A stretch of DNA of 64,000 bases. It comes from Sulfitobacter sp043557345 (GTDB lineage: Bacteria; Pseudomonadota; Alphaproteobacteria; Rhodobacterales; Rhodobacteraceae). The DNA is taken from NCBI RefSeq assembly GCF_043557345.1, contig NZ_JBIFFV010000001.1:62001-126000 (forward strand). Direction: 5' to 3'. Positions 1 to 8,933 of the stretch are shown here, piece after piece. The notes under the pieces are model-generated. The model made no database searches, was not told the DNA's origin, and saw nothing but the letters and a program-made list of their open reading frames with translations. Numbering within the stretch: the stretch's first letter is position 1; each line of letters starts with the position of its first letter. The translations under genes were made by a program, and so were the position numbers.

Positions 1-1568
1 TCGTAGATCATGTCATAGTCGCGGTCGCGCTCGCGGGCAGTGTATTGCGAGCTGTCCACCTTCTCGAGCCGGGCGTCGATGCCGATGGAAGTGAGATTGT
101 TCACGAAGTTCTCGATCACCGCCGAGATCGTCGGCGACCCGGCGGAGTTCATCAGGAAGTTCAGCCGCAGGGGCTCGCCCGCCTCGTTCACGCGCATGCC
201 GTTCTGCACGGCCCAGCCCGCTTCTTCGAGCAGCTTGGAGGCCCGGCGCGCGTTGCGGCGGTCCAGCAGCCGCGAAGGGTCGGAGGTATGCGGCACCACG
301 GCGGGTTCGGTCAGCAACTCCTCCGGCACCAGATCGCCGAGGCTTTCCAGAAGCGCCAGTTCCGCCCCCTCGGGCGCGCCCTGCGCCATCAGCGGGGTGT
401 CCTGCGTGAAAGAGGCACGGTGGTTGAACAGCCCATATTGCAGCGACTCGTTGGTCCACTCGAAGTTGAACATCAAAGCCACGGCCTCGCGCACGCGGCG
501 GTCCTGCAGCGTCTCGCGGCCAAGGTTAAAGATGATGCCCGAGGGTGTGGGCGGAGAGCCGTCCGGCAGTTCGGCCTTGACGATGTCGCCATCGGTCACC
601 TTGGAGAAATCATAGCCCGTCGCCCATTTCTTGGAATCCCCCTCGGCGCGGAAGGTGTATTCACCGGCCTTGAAGGCCTCGAAGGCAGAGGTGTCGTCGC
701 TGAAGATCTCCAGCCGGATGTGGTCGAAGTTCATGCGGCCGCGGTTGATCGGCAGGTCGCGGCCCCAGTAGTCGGGGTTGCGTTTCAACACAATGCGCTT
801 GGTCAGATCGACGCTCTCGACCATATAGGCGCCCGATCCGGGTGGCGGGTCCATCCAGCTATCTTTCAGGGTGTTGCCGGTCTCCTCGAACCAGTGTTTC
901 GGCCAAGCGGGCACGCCGCCCACCGTCTCGATCAGGCTGCGGCGCGAGATGCCATCGGCGAAGTGGAATTTGACCGTGTGATCGTCCAGCGCCTCGACCT
1001 TGGGGATGCGCTTGCGCACCGCATCGGCGTAGGACTTCAGCCCCTCGTCCAGCAGCAGGTTGTGCGAGAATACGATGTCATGCGCGGTCACCGGCGTGCC
1101 GTCCGAAAACTTGGCCTCGGGCCGCATGTTGAAGATCACCCAGGACTTGTCCTCGGGGTATTCGAGGCTCTCGCACAGCAGGCAATAGCTCTCGCCATAG
1201 ACGTCCGAGGGCAGCGCCTCGCCCGAGGGGGCTTCGCCCAGCAGGCTCTCGAAACCGAAGATCGAGAAGAGATGCGCGCGGCCCTTGCCGGAATAGGGGT
1301 TCATCGAATCCAACGTGCCGACGAAGGGGATCGAGATTTCCCCGCCCTTGGGGGCATCGGGGTTCACATAGTCGAAATGCTCATAATCCGCCGGATAGGT
1401 CAGATCGCCGTAGAAGGAATAGCCGTGGCTTTTGATGATCTTCTGCTCCTGTGCCACGGCGGCACCGGGCAGCAGGGCCGCCACCATCAGCGTCAGCGTC
1501 GCGCGCCAGAGCGGCAGGTCATCAAAGACCGAAGGACGGGTCGCGGCGCGGGTCTGGGCACGGGGCAT
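1..1568 (-). CDS. YejA-like peptide ABC transporter substrate-binding protein (C-terminus cut by window edge)
   Basis: Periplasmic binding component of an oligopeptide (microcin C/YejABEF-type) ABC importer. The ATG at 1568 is preceded by AAGGAG at good spacing. The N-terminus has a charged start, a hydrophobic stretch LTLMVAALLPGAAVA and a likely signal peptidase site after AVA. Mature protein starts HGYSFYGDLTYPADYEHFDY and continues DAPKGGEI, which is typical of YejA proteins of the SBP_bac_5 family. About 522 residues are present and the reading frame runs off the left edge, so the C-terminal lobe and the permease and ATPase genes, expected downstream, are not seen. Substrate is inferred from family only. 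The long open frame on the opposite strand is a GC-codon shadow. Confidence 0.9.
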   Translation of the reverse strand, partial: MPRAQTRAATRPSVFDDLPLWRATLTLMVAALLPGAAVAQEQKIIKSHGYSFYGDLTYPADYEHFDYVNPDAPKGGEISIPFVGTLDSMNPYSGKGRAHLFSIFGFESLLGEAPSGEALPSDVYGESYCLLCESLEYPEDKSWVIFNMRPEAKFSDGTPVTAHDIVFSHNLLLDEGLKSYADAVRKRIPKVEALDDHTVKFHFADGISRRSLIETVGGVPAWPKHWFEETGNTLKDSWMDPPPGSGAYMVESVDLTKRIVLKRNPDYWGRDLPINRGRMNFDHIRLEIFSDDTSAFEAFKAGEYTFRAEGDSKKWATGYDFSKVTDGDIVKAELPDGSPPTPSGIIFNLGRETLQDRRVREAVALMFNFEWTNESLQYGLFNHRASFTQDTPLMAQGAPEGAELALLESLGDLVPEELLTEPAVVPHTSDPSRLLDRRNARRASKLLEEAGWAVQNGMRVNEAGEPLRLNFLMNSAGSPTISAVIENFVNNLTSIGIDARLEKVDSSQYTARERDRDYDMIY

Positions 1569-1835
1569 AGGTCACTCCTTGGCGTGGCGTAGTCCGGATA
1601 GGCGTCATCTAGGCTAACGCTGTGCGACGCCAAGATACAAGTTGCGAATATGTAAGGTTGCCCCGCACGGGCGGTCCACCGCAAAGCCTGTCCCCGTGGA
1701 TTGGCGGTTTCCCCCGCTCCCACTCGCGACAATGTGTAGCCCGCTGCCCCCGTATCTTCGCGGCCCGGCCCGTTTCTCGCCCTAAAGTTAACAGATTCTT
1801 CATGCAGGTTAACGATGCGTAAACTGGAGCTATAC

Positions 1836-3089
1836 ATGAGAACCTACCCGATTCCCTTTAATGAAGAAGCCCGTCTGCGCGCCGTTTTCGATGTGCCCGG
1901 CCTTACAGTCGAGAACGAAGCACTGTTCGACACCATTTGCGAGGCCACCCGCCGCCTGCTTGACTGTCCGATCGCGCATATCAGCGTCGTGGAAGCAGAT
2001 ACCCAATGGTACAAATCCGTGGTCGGCTACCCGCTGGAGCCGATGCCAAAAGATACCGGGTTTTGCAGCCATACGATCATGTCGGACGCGCCGCTGGTGG
2101 TGCCGGACCTCAGCAAAGACCCCCGGTTCGCGCGTCATCCCATGGTCGCCAAGGGCGGCCCCGAGGCGCGTTATTACTGCGGTGTGCCGCTGATCCTGTC
2201 GTCGGGCCACCGCTTTGGCAGCCTTTGCGCGCTGGACCTGCAACCGCATGAGGCGCCCTCTGATAAGCAGATCGCCCTTTTGGAAGATATGGGCCGCATG
2301 GTGGTCGCGGCCCTTGAACGCCGCCAGCCGGATGCGGCCGAGCAAGAGGCCGACAACAGCGCCGAAGCCACCTTCCTGACGCTGGTGGGCCATGAACTCC
2401 GCACCCCGCTGACGGTTCTCTTCGGCAGTCTGCGCATGTTGGAGGCCAAGGCCGAACAGGGGGTCAATCCGCTACTGATCCGCTCGGCCCGCCGGTCCGT
2501 CGACCATCTGAGCGCCTTGATCGAAACGATCATTTCCTACAGCAATGTCAGCACCGGGGAGCTGCGCCTGAACGAGCGGAAATGCAATCTGAGCGACCTT
2601 TTGCAATCGGTCTCGGCCTTGCATTTTGCGACTTTGGACGCGACGGCCAAGACCATCACGCTGCGCGATAGTTTCCCGCTTGAAGAGATGCACATCGACG
2701 GCGACCAGATCGAATTGGCAGTCACGGCACTTGTGTTGAACTCCGTCCTGCATGGCGGCAGCGAGATCGCCTTGGAGACGTTCAAGGACGCCGAGGGCAA
2801 TATCGAGATTTCGATTGTCGACAACGGCTCTTTCGACGATCACGTCGATCTGGCCGAGCTTTATAAACCCTTCGTCGTCGGCGGCATGATGGAGCACCGT
2901 AGCACCAAGGGCGGGCTCGGCCTTGGCCTGCCGCTAACCCGCAAGCTGATCGAAATGCATGGTGGGGATTTCGAGGTGCATGTGGAAGCGGGCCAAAGCC
3001 GCGCCGTGATCCGCCTGCCCGCTTGGCGTTGCGATATCGGCGGAATTGCTGCTGCAAACGTCACCGCCCCGGTGATCGCCGCGCAGTAA
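1836..3089 (+). CDS. GAF-domain sensor histidine kinase
   Basis: Soluble sensor kinase of 417 residues. An N-terminal GAF domain (about 15-165; contains WYKSVVGYPLEP and the CSHTIM segment) is followed by a HisKA dimerisation helix with the phospho-acceptor in GHELRTPLTVLFGSL (about 190) and a HATPase domain with an N-box near LVLNSVLHGGSEIAL, G1 at VDNGSF and G2 at GGLGLGLPLTRKL. No membrane segment is visible. The ATG at 1836 is preferred over the in-frame ATG at 1815 because GGAG at 1826-1829 sits 6 bases before it. No response regulator gene is adjacent, so the partner is unknown. A second GAF kinase, damaged, lies at 26796-27906. Confidence 0.85.
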   Translation: MRTYPIPFNEEARLRAVFDVPGLTVENEALFDTICEATRRLLDCPIAHISVVEADTQWYKSVVGYPLEPMPKDTGFCSHTIMSDAPLVVPDLSKDPRFARHPMVAKGGPEARYYCGVPLILSSGHRFGSLCALDLQPHEAPSDKQIALLEDMGRMVVAALERRQPDAAEQEADNSAEATFLTLVGHELRTPLTVLFGSLRMLEAKAEQGVNPLLIRSARRSVDHLSALIETIISYSNVSTGELRLNERKCNLSDLLQSVSALHFATLDATAKTITLRDSFPLEEMHIDGDQIELAVTALVLNSVLHGGSEIALETFKDAEGNIEISIVDNGSFDDHVDLAELYKPFVVGGMMEHRSTKGGLGLGLPLTRKLIEMHGGDFEVHVEAGQSRAVIRLPAWRCDIGGIAAANVTAPVIAAQ

Positions 3090-3130
3090 AGTCGGAACGG
3101 GGCGCGCGCGATGTCGCGCCCCGCGTCAGA

Positions 3131-3620
3131 TCACTGGCCGTCGACCCTTCTGATCAAGGCGTTGATCTCATACGCCAGCACCCCGGGATGATCCTCGGGC
3201 GTGAAATGCTTGCCCCCTTCGATCCGGCGCAGCGGCGCATTCCGGTCTTTCGCCAACCGCTCCCCATATTCGATCTTTTGGAAATCATCCGCAGCACCCC
3301 CAGACGATCCGCGCGGGGATATTGAGGGGGGGCAGCTTGCCTGCGATGGCCTTGGTATCTTCCATGTCCAGCGCCTGCGCCAGCCCGGACAAAGGCTTCG
3401 GCCTCCCCCGTGCTGCGCGTAATGCGGGGCGTATGCGTCGAAAGCCGCCTTGGCTGCGGCGCCGGACCAATGCGATCAGCTATGATTCGTGGCCCGTTCC
3501 GCTGGTCAGCGCGGTGGCCAAGACCGGCGGCGTGGCGAAACATGCGCCGATGGCTCATTCCACCCATTGCTGAAGATGATCTTCTCGAAAGGCCGACCGT
3601 GGTTTTGTGGCTTTGCATGG
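3131..3620 (-). pseudogene. Decayed alpha/beta hydrolase with frameshifts and an inverted internal segment
   Basis: The minus strand carries a recognisable C-terminus of a haloalkane-dehalogenase-like alpha/beta hydrolase in pieces: FDAYAPHYAQHGG, then in other frames QALDMEDTKAIAGKLPPLN, IPARIVWG, and RIEGGKHFTPEDHPG with the histidine expected in the catalytic triad, ending at the TGA at 3131. At least two frameshifts separate these pieces (near 3395-3410 and near 3290). The middle motif of such hydrolases, NAISYDSWPVPLVSA, is readable only on the plus strand at about 3467-3511, so this piece appears inverted in place. No complete frame exists. The 5' part above 3560 is not recognisable. 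Confidence 0.7.
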
Positions 3621-3694
3621 CGCGTCGCCTTTCGGTGTGGACGTTTCATGGCCCAACCTCTGCATGGATAAGACGTTCCGCCCCGCCCAAACGC

Positions 3695-3720
3695 AAAAGC
3701 CGCCCCGGGGGGCGGCTTTC
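3695..3720 (-). terminator. Rho-independent terminator of the cytochrome c gene
   Basis: A perfect 11-bp stem AAAGCCGCCCC/GGGGCGGCTTT with a 2-base loop. On the minus strand it is followed by a T-rich tract, TTTTGCGTTT, and lies 23 bases past the cytochrome stop codon. Confidence 0.8.
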
Positions 3721-3742
3721 TCTCACGCGATGGCGCGGGGTA

Positions 3743-4243
3743 TCAGTTGGAGACGCTTTGCAAGTAAGCGATCACGTCGGCACGGTCTTCGACCTTACGC
3801 AGACCGGCGAAGCCCATGGTGGTGCCGGGCGCGTAGCCTTTGGGGCTTGCAAGGAAGGCGCTCAGCTCTTCCGGGGTCCAAGAGCCTTCGAGCGAGGTCA
3901 GCGCGCCGGAATAGCCGAAACCGTCAACCGAGGCGATATCGCGGTCGACCACACCGTCAAGGTGCGGACCAACGGCGTTGGACCCGTCGACCTTGTGGCA
4001 GGCGGCGCATTTGCGGAACACTTTCGACCCGCTGTCGGCATCGGCTTCGGCCATCACGGCGGCAAAATCGATCTCTTCGCCGCCTTCGTCACCACCGGCG
4101 TCGGCCACTTCGATGACATAGGACGCTTCCCCATGTGCATCGGCGTGGTAAATCTCTTCACCCGCCCATTTGCCCAGCAGAAGTACCAACCAGGCGCCGA
4201 ATACGCCGGCTGCGATTTTGGTCAGGGTCATTGTATCGAACAT
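3743..4243 (-). CDS. cycM: Membrane-anchored class I cytochrome c (CycM/c552 type)
   Basis: Carries electrons between the bc1 complex and terminal oxidase on the periplasmic side. The 166-residue protein has an N-terminal uncleaved membrane anchor (about residues 7-24, IAAGVFGAWLVLLLG), an acidic linker rich in Glu/Asp (about 35-70), then a class I haem domain with CAACH (CXXCH; haem attachment and axial His) and the distal Met ligand in GTTMGFAGL. This architecture matches the CycM group of Paracoccus and Rhodobacteraceae. It is divergent from the prephenate dehydratase gene at 4398 with about 150 bases between them. A strong terminator follows the gene. Confidence 0.88.
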   Translation of the reverse strand: MFDTMTLTKIAAGVFGAWLVLLLGKWAGEEIYHADAHGEASYVIEVADAGGDEGGEEIDFAAVMAEADADSGSKVFRKCAACHKVDGSNAVGPHLDGVVDRDIASVDGFGYSGALTSLEGSWTPEELSAFLASPKGYAPGTTMGFAGLRKVEDRADVIAYLQSVSN

Positions 4244-4397
4244 GCGTCAGGGTCCATCACTTGGTATTGGCACCATGGGCGGGCCATGGTTCTTGGCATC
4301 GTTGCCCGCGTATCTATTGCTTTCCCTTGGCGCAGGCAAGGTGTAGTTACCGCGACCAATTGCCCTTCTCCGCGCCTTTTGCAGCAGGATACGATCC

Positions 4398-5255
4398 ATG
4401 ACCGCCCAGACCACGCCGCGCATCGCCTTCCAAGGGGCCCTTGGCGCCTATAGTCACGAGGCCTGTCTTCAGGCCTGCCCCGACATGGAACCGGTGCCCT
4501 GCCAATCGTTCGAAGGCGTGATCCGGGCCGTAAACGAAGGCCGCGCCGAACTGGCCATGCTGCCGGTCGAGAACACGACCTATGGCCGGGTGGCCGACAT
4601 CCACCGCCTGCTGCCGGAAAGCGGCCTGCACATCATCGGCGAAGCCTTCGTCCGGGTGCGCATTGCCCTGATGGCCCGCCCCGGCGTGGCACTGGAAGAC
4701 ATCAAACATGTCCGCGCGCATCTGGTGCTTTTGCCACAGGCGCGCAGCTTTTTGCAGCAACATGGCATCACCTCTGAACCCGCCGCCGATTCTGCCGGGG
4801 CCGCCGCCGAACTGGCCGCAACCGAGGGCAGCACCGATGGCGTTTTGGCAGGCGAGGTCGCGGCAGAGATCAACGGCCTCACCGTGCTGGCCCGCGATAT
4901 CGAGGATATGGACCATAACACCACCCGCTTCTTGCTGATGGCGCCCAAGATCGACCTCTCGCGCCGGGCCGAGCGGATGCTGACCACCTTTGTCTTCGAG
5001 GTGCGCAACATTCCCGCCGCGCTTTACAAGGCGATGGGGGGCTTTGCGACCAATGGCGTCAACATGACCAAGCTGGAAAGCTATATGGTCGGCGGCTCCT
5101 TCACCGCGACGCAGTTCTACGCCGATATCGAAGGCCACCCCGAAGACCCGGCGGTCAAACGCGCGCTGGATGAACTGGGGTATTTCACCAACAAGCTGGA
5201 AATTCTCGGCGCCTACCCTGCCCATCCCGGCCGGGGCGCGCCGACCGGGATGTGA
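4398..5255 (+). CDS. pheA: Prephenate dehydratase
   Basis: Converts prephenate to phenylpyruvate in phenylalanine biosynthesis. It is a monofunctional PDT of 285 residues without a chorismate mutase domain. The two catalytic subdomains begin IAFQGALGAYSHEAC; the catalytic TRF motif is in HNTTRFLLM (about residues 172-180). A C-terminal ACT domain follows (about 195-275). In it, the regulatory ESRP motif usual for Phe binding reads ESYM (in KLESYMVGGSF), so feedback control may differ from the E. coli enzyme. The ATG at 4398 follows GCAGGATACGATCC, a weak ribosome site. Confidence 0.93.
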   Translation: MTAQTTPRIAFQGALGAYSHEACLQACPDMEPVPCQSFEGVIRAVNEGRAELAMLPVENTTYGRVADIHRLLPESGLHIIGEAFVRVRIALMARPGVALEDIKHVRAHLVLLPQARSFLQQHGITSEPAADSAGAAAELAATEGSTDGVLAGEVAAEINGLTVLARDIEDMDHNTTRFLLMAPKIDLSRRAERMLTTFVFEVRNIPAALYKAMGGFATNGVNMTKLESYMVGGSFTATQFYADIEGHPEDPAVKRALDELGYFTNKLEILGAYPAHPGRGAPTGM

Positions 5256-5271
5256 GGCGGGGCGCGCAGGC

Positions 5272-5745
5272 TCAGACCTTGACGCCGCTGGCGTAGCGCT
5301 TTTCCATCCCGCGGGCATATTCCGCCACGCGGTCCTTGTACTTCTGGGTCAGGGTGGTCTTGGCCAGTTTGAGCGATTGCACCCAAAAACGCGCCGACAG
5401 GGTCAGCGGCTTGACCTCAAGAGCGACCAAAACCCGCGTGCTGTTACGCGACAGGGGCATCAATTCAAAGGACATCTGCCCCGCCAACCCCTGCGACATG
5501 CTGTCGATCACCATCTCGTTGGGCCGGTCGAAGGTCACCATCTCAAGCGTCAACTCGCGCCGCTTGCCGCGCAGGGGGAAGACCGCCTTCCATGTCATCC
5601 CGACGCCGGGCTGATGCAGCCTATCGGCGCGCTGCACCTCCGCCCCGCGCCGCATCGCTGCCCGCTCAAAGCTTTCAAAATCGCACAACATGTCAAAGAC
5701 CGCCTCGATCGGCGCTTCGACGTCTTCTTTGGTGGAGAATTTCAT
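5272..5745 (-). CDS. SRPBCC (START-like) family protein
   Basis: A 157-residue single-domain protein of the polyketide cyclase/START-like fold, probably binding a hydrophobic ligand; the ligand is unknown. It starts MKFSTKEDVEAPIEAVFDML, the standard first strand and helix of the SRPBCC fold, and ends with a long amphipathic helix. An in-frame upstream ATG at 5781 would add 12 residues, but GGAACGGA lies just before the ATG at 5745 and the conserved domain starts there. It is convergent with pheA (17-base gap) and downstream of nudC on the same strand. Confidence 0.75.
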   Translation of the reverse strand: MKFSTKEDVEAPIEAVFDMLCDFESFERAAMRRGAEVQRADRLHQPGVGMTWKAVFPLRGKRRELTLEMVTFDRPNEMVIDSMSQGLAGQMSFELMPLSRNSTRVLVALEVKPLTLSARFWVQSLKLAKTTLTQKYKDRVAEYARGMEKRYASGVKV

Positions 5746-5817
5746 CCGGTCCGTTCCAATTCTTCTGCTCGCATTTGCCACCCCCGCCGCTTCGTCCGGG
5801 CCTGTCAGCGCGGTGTG

Positions 5818-6786
5818 TCAGGTGAGTGTATCCGCAAGCCAGTTTTCCAGCAAGAAATGCGCGATGGCCCCGCGGCGGGCGGGCAGAAGGCGCGGATGGC
5901 TTCCGGCAAAGACCTCCATCATCTCTTCGCGGGTGACCCAAAGCGCGTCTTCGATCTCAACCGGGTCGATGGTCAACTCCCGGCTCAGCGCCTCGCCGGC
6001 GCAACCCAACATCAGCGAGGCCGGAAAGGGCCATGGCTGGCTGGAGAGATAGCGCACCGCGCCGACCTGCACGCCGGCCTCCTCGAAGACCTCCCGCCGC
6101 ACGGCGGCCTCTACCGTCTCTCCCGGTTCGACAAAACCCGCCAACAGGGAATACATCCCCTCGGGCCAACCGGGGGAGCGCCCCATGAGGACCGAATTGC
6201 CGTGGGTGATCAGCATGATGACCACCGGATCGGTACGCGGGAAATGCGCGCCGCTGCAGTCAGGACAGACCCGTTGCCAGCCGCCCTGTGCCAGATCGGT
6301 GGCGCTGCCGCAGCGCGCGCAATGGCGGTGGCTGTCGTGCCAGCCGAGGATCGCCTTGCCGCTGGCGGCCAGTTCGGCATCGCGCGGATCAAGCCATGTC
6401 ATCACCCTGCGCAATTCGGCAAAGGCCATGTCATCGCCCAGAAGCGGATGGCGCTGTTCGCTGGGGTCAAGGAACGCGCCCAGTTGCGATTGATCCAGAT
6501 CGGCGGGTTCCCAGCCGGAGATATCCACGGCAAAGCGCGGCGCCCCATCCTCGCGCCCCAGCAAGATCGCTGTGCCTTCGGCCTCTTGCAAGACGGGGTG
6601 ATCCATCGCCAAGCGCACCAAAGCGGCGGGGCGTTCGGGCGCGATCAGCGGCTTGCCGCGCCAAAAGACCACCGCCCGGGCCGCCGGGTCGGCGCGCAGC
6701 TGCGCCAAGGCTTCCGGATTGCCGCGTATCTCTCCCGCCCGATCAAGGGCCGAGCCTCCAAAGGTTACCGTCTCCGCGTGACGCAT
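5818..6786 (-). CDS. nudC: NAD+ diphosphatase / RNA de-NADding Nudix hydrolase
   Basis: Hydrolyses NADH/NAD+ to NMN(H) plus AMP and can remove NAD caps from RNA. The 322-residue protein has the NudC layout: an N-terminal NUDIX-like domain, a zinc ribbon with paired cysteines (HCARCG and VCPDC, about 160-185), then the Nudix box GFVEPGETVEAAVRREVFEE (about 232-251) continuing AGV, and the NudC signature SQPWPFPASLM just after it. The ATG at 6786 is preceded by GGGAGAGCGCC; a longer frame from 6870 lacks family support. Confidence 0.9.
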   Translation of the reverse strand: MRHAETVTFGGSALDRAGEIRGNPEALAQLRADPAARAVVFWRGKPLIAPERPAALVRLAMDHPVLQEAEGTAILLGREDGAPRFAVDISGWEPADLDQSQLGAFLDPSEQRHPLLGDDMAFAELRRVMTWLDPRDAELAASGKAILGWHDSHRHCARCGSATDLAQGGWQRVCPDCSGAHFPRTDPVVIMLITHGNSVLMGRSPGWPEGMYSLLAGFVEPGETVEAAVRREVFEEAGVQVGAVRYLSSQPWPFPASLMLGCAGEALSRELTIDPVEIEDALWVTREEMMEVFAGSHPRLLPARRGAIAHFLLENWLADTLT

Positions 6787-6950
6787 GGCGCTCTCCCGAT
6801 ACAGGCCCGATACAGGCTTTATGCGTTTTGCCCAGCCTTGCCATGGCACATGCGAGATTGGCAATCCCAAGCCCCTTGCCAGAACGGTTGAAATCTGGTC
6901 ATATCAAAACATCTTAAAGTTGCAAAATTTAACGAGTACTTACCTTTTCG

Positions 6951-8795
6951 GTGAACAGGCGCAGCACATATGCCTCGACCGGTGTCGTTCCCTCTGAGGG
7001 TGGCATCCCGGCCGAGGCACGTCTGCGCATTTTGGCCACCACGGACCTGCATATGCAGATCGTGGGGCATGACTATGTGGGCGACCGTTCGGTGGGCCAT
7101 CACGGGCTGGCCGGAATCGCCACCTTGATCCGCACCGCCCGGGCAGAGGCGGCGGAACAGGGGGCTGCCTGTATCCTGCTCGACAATGGCGATCTGTTGC
7201 AGGGCAATGCCTTGGGCGATCAACTGGCGCAGATGGCGGTCACCCATACGCATCCGCTCGTCGCCTGTGTGAACCATCTGCATTATGACGGTCTGGGTTT
7301 GGGCAATCACGACCTCGACCATGGGCTGCCCTATCTGCGCGCCGTGGCCGGGGCACTCGACATGCCGCTGATCTCGACCAATCTGCATCTGACCGACCCC
7401 GGCCCGCTGCGTCGTTGGGCCATTGTCTCTTGCCTGCTGCCTGCCACGGCCGGGCATCCCGCGTCTGAGCTGCGGGTTGGCCTGCTTTCCGTCCTGCCGG
7501 GCCGAACCGCGATCTGGAACCGCGAGGTTTTGGAGAATGAGGCCGAGATCACCGGCCCCCTCGAAAGCCTGCGCAGCGCCGTGCTGGCCTTGCAAGCGGA
7601 GGGGGCCGATCTGACCGTGCTGTTGGCCCATATGGGCATCGCCCAGAAAGGAGAGATCACCGCCGAGGAGGACATCTGCGCCCTTGCCCAGATCGACGGA
7701 ATCGACGCGGTGATCACCGGCCACACCCACCTGCGCTTTCCCGGAGAGGACCACGGCCCGCGCGAGGGGGTCGATACGCAGGCGGGCACGCTGTCCGACC
7801 GTCCGGCGGCGATGCCGGGCTTTGGCGGGTCCGATTTGGCCGTGCTGGATCTGGCCCTTGTACGGGATGCGCAGGGAGGGTGGACGGTGTCGGGCCATCA
7901 AAGCCACCTGCGCGACAACAACACAGGAACGCTGGCCGATCCCACGGTGCTGAGCGCGGCCCGGGTCAGCCACATTGGCGTGCGCAGGCATCTGGAGGAG
8001 GTGGTCGGCCATACCGATACCGCGCTGCACAACTACTTCGCCCTTGCCATGCCCACCCCCATCGACGCGCTGAGCGCCCGCGCGCAGGCCGAGGTGATCC
8101 GCCGAGGCGTCGCGGGCACCGCGGACAGCGCACTCCCGATCCTCGCCGCCACGGCGGCACATACGGCAGGCGGGCGCGGCGGGCCGGGGCATTTTCTGCA
8201 TATCCCGCCGGGCGCCGTGCAACGCCGACATATCGCCGGGCTGCTTCCCTATCAAAACGCGGTCTGGGCGCTGCGCCTCACCGGTGTCGACCTGCGGCGG
8301 CGTTTGGAAAAGGCGGCAGAGGTGTTTGCCCCGCTCGGCAGCACCCCGGGCCCGCTTCTCGACCCCTGCCGCCCGCCATTTCACTGCGACACAATCTTCG
8401 GCATCACCTATGCGATTGACCCCTGCCGCCCGCGCGGCAGACGGATCACCGCTCTGTCATGGCAGGGCGCGCCGGTGCGGCCAGACCAGAAGTTCCTACT
8501 TGCGACCAACCAGTTCCGCGCGGCGGGCGGCGGCGGGTTTGACCGCGCGGCGAAGGATGACATCGCCCTGCGCAGCCCGCTTCCGCTGGCCGACGCGCTG
8601 ATCGCCGCTCTCGCGGCGCCGCAGGAGCGCCCGTGGTCTGACGCACCGCCATGGCGCTTTGATGCGGCGGGGGCGCAGGCGGTTCTGTATACCTCGCCCG
8701 AGGCCCTGCCCTTCCTGCACGACATCGCGCATCTGTCGCCCGCCCCCCGCGGCATGACCGCATCGGGCTTTGCCCAAATCGCGATCCGCTTGTGA
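6951..8795 (+). CDS. 5'-nucleotidase / 2',3'-cyclic phosphodiesterase family protein (CpdB-like)
   Basis: A dinuclear metallophosphoesterase acting on nucleotides. Metal-binding motifs are all present: ATTDLHMQ, LDNGDLLQGN, GLGNHDLDHG and GHTHLRFPG in the N-terminal domain (about 25-270), followed by the C-terminal 5'-nucleotidase substrate-binding domain (about 330-560), with QNAVWALRLTG. It resembles CpdB but lacks a hydrophobic signal peptide. The frame starts with GTG at 6951 without a clear Shine-Dalgarno sequence; no better in-frame start precedes the DLH motif, so the exact start is uncertain. The promoter region upstream is AT-rich (6890-6945). Confidence 0.82.
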   Translation: MNRRSTYASTGVVPSEGGIPAEARLRILATTDLHMQIVGHDYVGDRSVGHHGLAGIATLIRTARAEAAEQGAACILLDNGDLLQGNALGDQLAQMAVTHTHPLVACVNHLHYDGLGLGNHDLDHGLPYLRAVAGALDMPLISTNLHLTDPGPLRRWAIVSCLLPATAGHPASELRVGLLSVLPGRTAIWNREVLENEAEITGPLESLRSAVLALQAEGADLTVLLAHMGIAQKGEITAEEDICALAQIDGIDAVITGHTHLRFPGEDHGPREGVDTQAGTLSDRPAAMPGFGGSDLAVLDLALVRDAQGGWTVSGHQSHLRDNNTGTLADPTVLSAARVSHIGVRRHLEEVVGHTDTALHNYFALAMPTPIDALSARAQAEVIRRGVAGTADSALPILAATAAHTAGGRGGPGHFLHIPPGAVQRRHIAGLLPYQNAVWALRLTGVDLRRRLEKAAEVFAPLGSTPGPLLDPCRPPFHCDTIFGITYAIDPCRPRGRRITALSWQGAPVRPDQKFLLATNQFRAAGGGGFDRAAKDDIALRSPLPLADALIAALAAPQERPWSDAPPWRFDAAGAQAVLYTSPEALPFLHDIAHLSPAPRGMTASGFAQIAIRL

Positions 8796-8829
8796 GGCTT
8801 GCACTTCGATCCATGCCCTCCTATATGGG

Positions 8830-8932
8830 CCTTGAGAGGTTGGTGCGGGCAAGCGCCTCGCCAACCCGGTCAGATCCGGAAGGAAGCAGCCGTAACGAGC
8901 CCCGCTTGGGTCGTTATCAGCCTCTCACCACC
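8830..8932 (+). ncRNA. ffs: Signal recognition particle RNA (4.5S type)
   Basis: Contains the near-invariant bacterial SRP apical region GGTCAGATCCGGAAGGAAGC flanked by complementary arms; GAGAGG at 8834-8839 pairs with CCTCTC at 8921-8926 and the central arms (GCGGGCAAGC versus GCTTGGGTCG) also pair. This forms the Ffh-binding hairpin of the small SRP RNA. It lies upstream of the dnaX-ybaB-recR cluster, a familiar position in alphaproteobacteria. End points are set from the closing helix and are accurate to a few bases. Confidence 0.93.
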
Positions 8933-8933
8933 C

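Noticed and set aside
45..1592. A 515-codon open frame on the plus strand antisense to the YejA-like gene
   Set aside because: It is the complementary shadow of a real gene with signal peptide and family motifs. The peptide is Arg/His/Gly-rich with no recognisable domain.
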